This document shows, in pieces, positions 62,185 through 64,000 of a stretch of DNA of 64,000 nt. The position numbers and the translations under genes are program-made. The notes beneath the pieces were generated by a model. It did not search any database, was not told where the DNA came from, and worked only from the letters and a program-made list of their open reading frames with translations. This DNA is from Acidobacteriaceae bacterium (GTDB lineage Bacteria; Acidobacteriota; Terriglobia; Terriglobales; Acidobacteriaceae): positions 1 through 64,000 of the forward strand of contig PKXU01000164.1 of the NCBI GenBank assembly GCA_003132445.1, given 5' to 3'. Each line of letters starts with the position of its first letter. Position 1 is the first letter of the stretch.

Positions 62185-64000
<1,816 letters not shown>

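Overview
This 64 kb window reads as chromosomal DNA of an acidobacterium, probably class Terriglobia (Koribacter-like or Sulfotelmatobacter-like soil lineages). This is inferred from family content, not from a database search. Pointers are a VWFA-related protein of the Acidobacterial type, a multi-TM serine/threonine kinase with zinc-ribbon N-terminus, a Big_2/phosphoesterase lipoprotein, a LytTR regulator, several short secreted lineage-specific proteins, and the order rpsP-khpA-rimM-trmD-rplS followed by rnhB.

Layout. 1-1.5 kb: an IS3 element cut by the window edge, with a programmed frameshift site and a third coupled ORF. 1.6-13 kb: mostly minus-strand genes: a MerR/TPR protein, the ABC-F ATPase YbiT, a VapBC pair with a clear palindromic operator, a GH20 hexosaminidase, a RelBE/ParDE-like pair, the three-gene proton-translocating transhydrogenase pntAA-pntAB-pntB, a ROK sugar kinase and a Tat-exported sugar isomerase-like protein. 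13-21.7 kb: a TauE/DUF1634 pair, tRNA-Thr(CGT), a sulfotransferase beside a short pyruvate-kinase-like protein, and a PilZ protein directly upstream of a 54-residue Flp-type pilin. 21.8-28.8 kb: envelope genes (VWFA protein, AMIN-amidase, lytic transglycosylase, outer-membrane barrel candidate). 29-36 kb: an orphan histidine kinase, holB, tmk, an Ig-repeat phosphoesterase, a thiolase, a Phd/ParE-type toxin-antitoxin pair and an alpha/beta hydrolase. 37-38 kb: an unrecognised membrane protein followed by two tandem, paralogous 45-46 residue proteins made almost entirely of E, Q and R. 38-45 kb: the ribosomal/tRNA-modification operon, a second orphan histidine kinase with a coupled lipoprotein, a double-PilZ protein, rnhB and an orphan BrnA-type antitoxin. 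45-55 kb: M61 peptidase, LytTR response regulator, a Crp/Fnr regulator with an unusual N-terminus, a sigma-54 activator, purS and glmS. 55-64 kb: a second VapBC, a polytopic membrane protein, a Ser/Thr kinase gene broken by four single-base indels, a beta-helix secreted protein and the 5' part of dnaK.

Common threads are cell-envelope building and turnover (glmS, amidase, lytic transglycosylase, GH20), stress and small regulatory modules (four complete toxin-antitoxin pairs plus one orphan antitoxin), and dispersed short palindromic repeats between genes. The least explained items are the tandem tiny E/Q/R-rich genes, the short pyruvate-kinase barrel next to the sulfotransferase, the broken kinase, and three 13-bp repeats in front of the LytTR gene. 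Start codons were revised where a Shine-Dalgarno sequence or family alignment argued for it.
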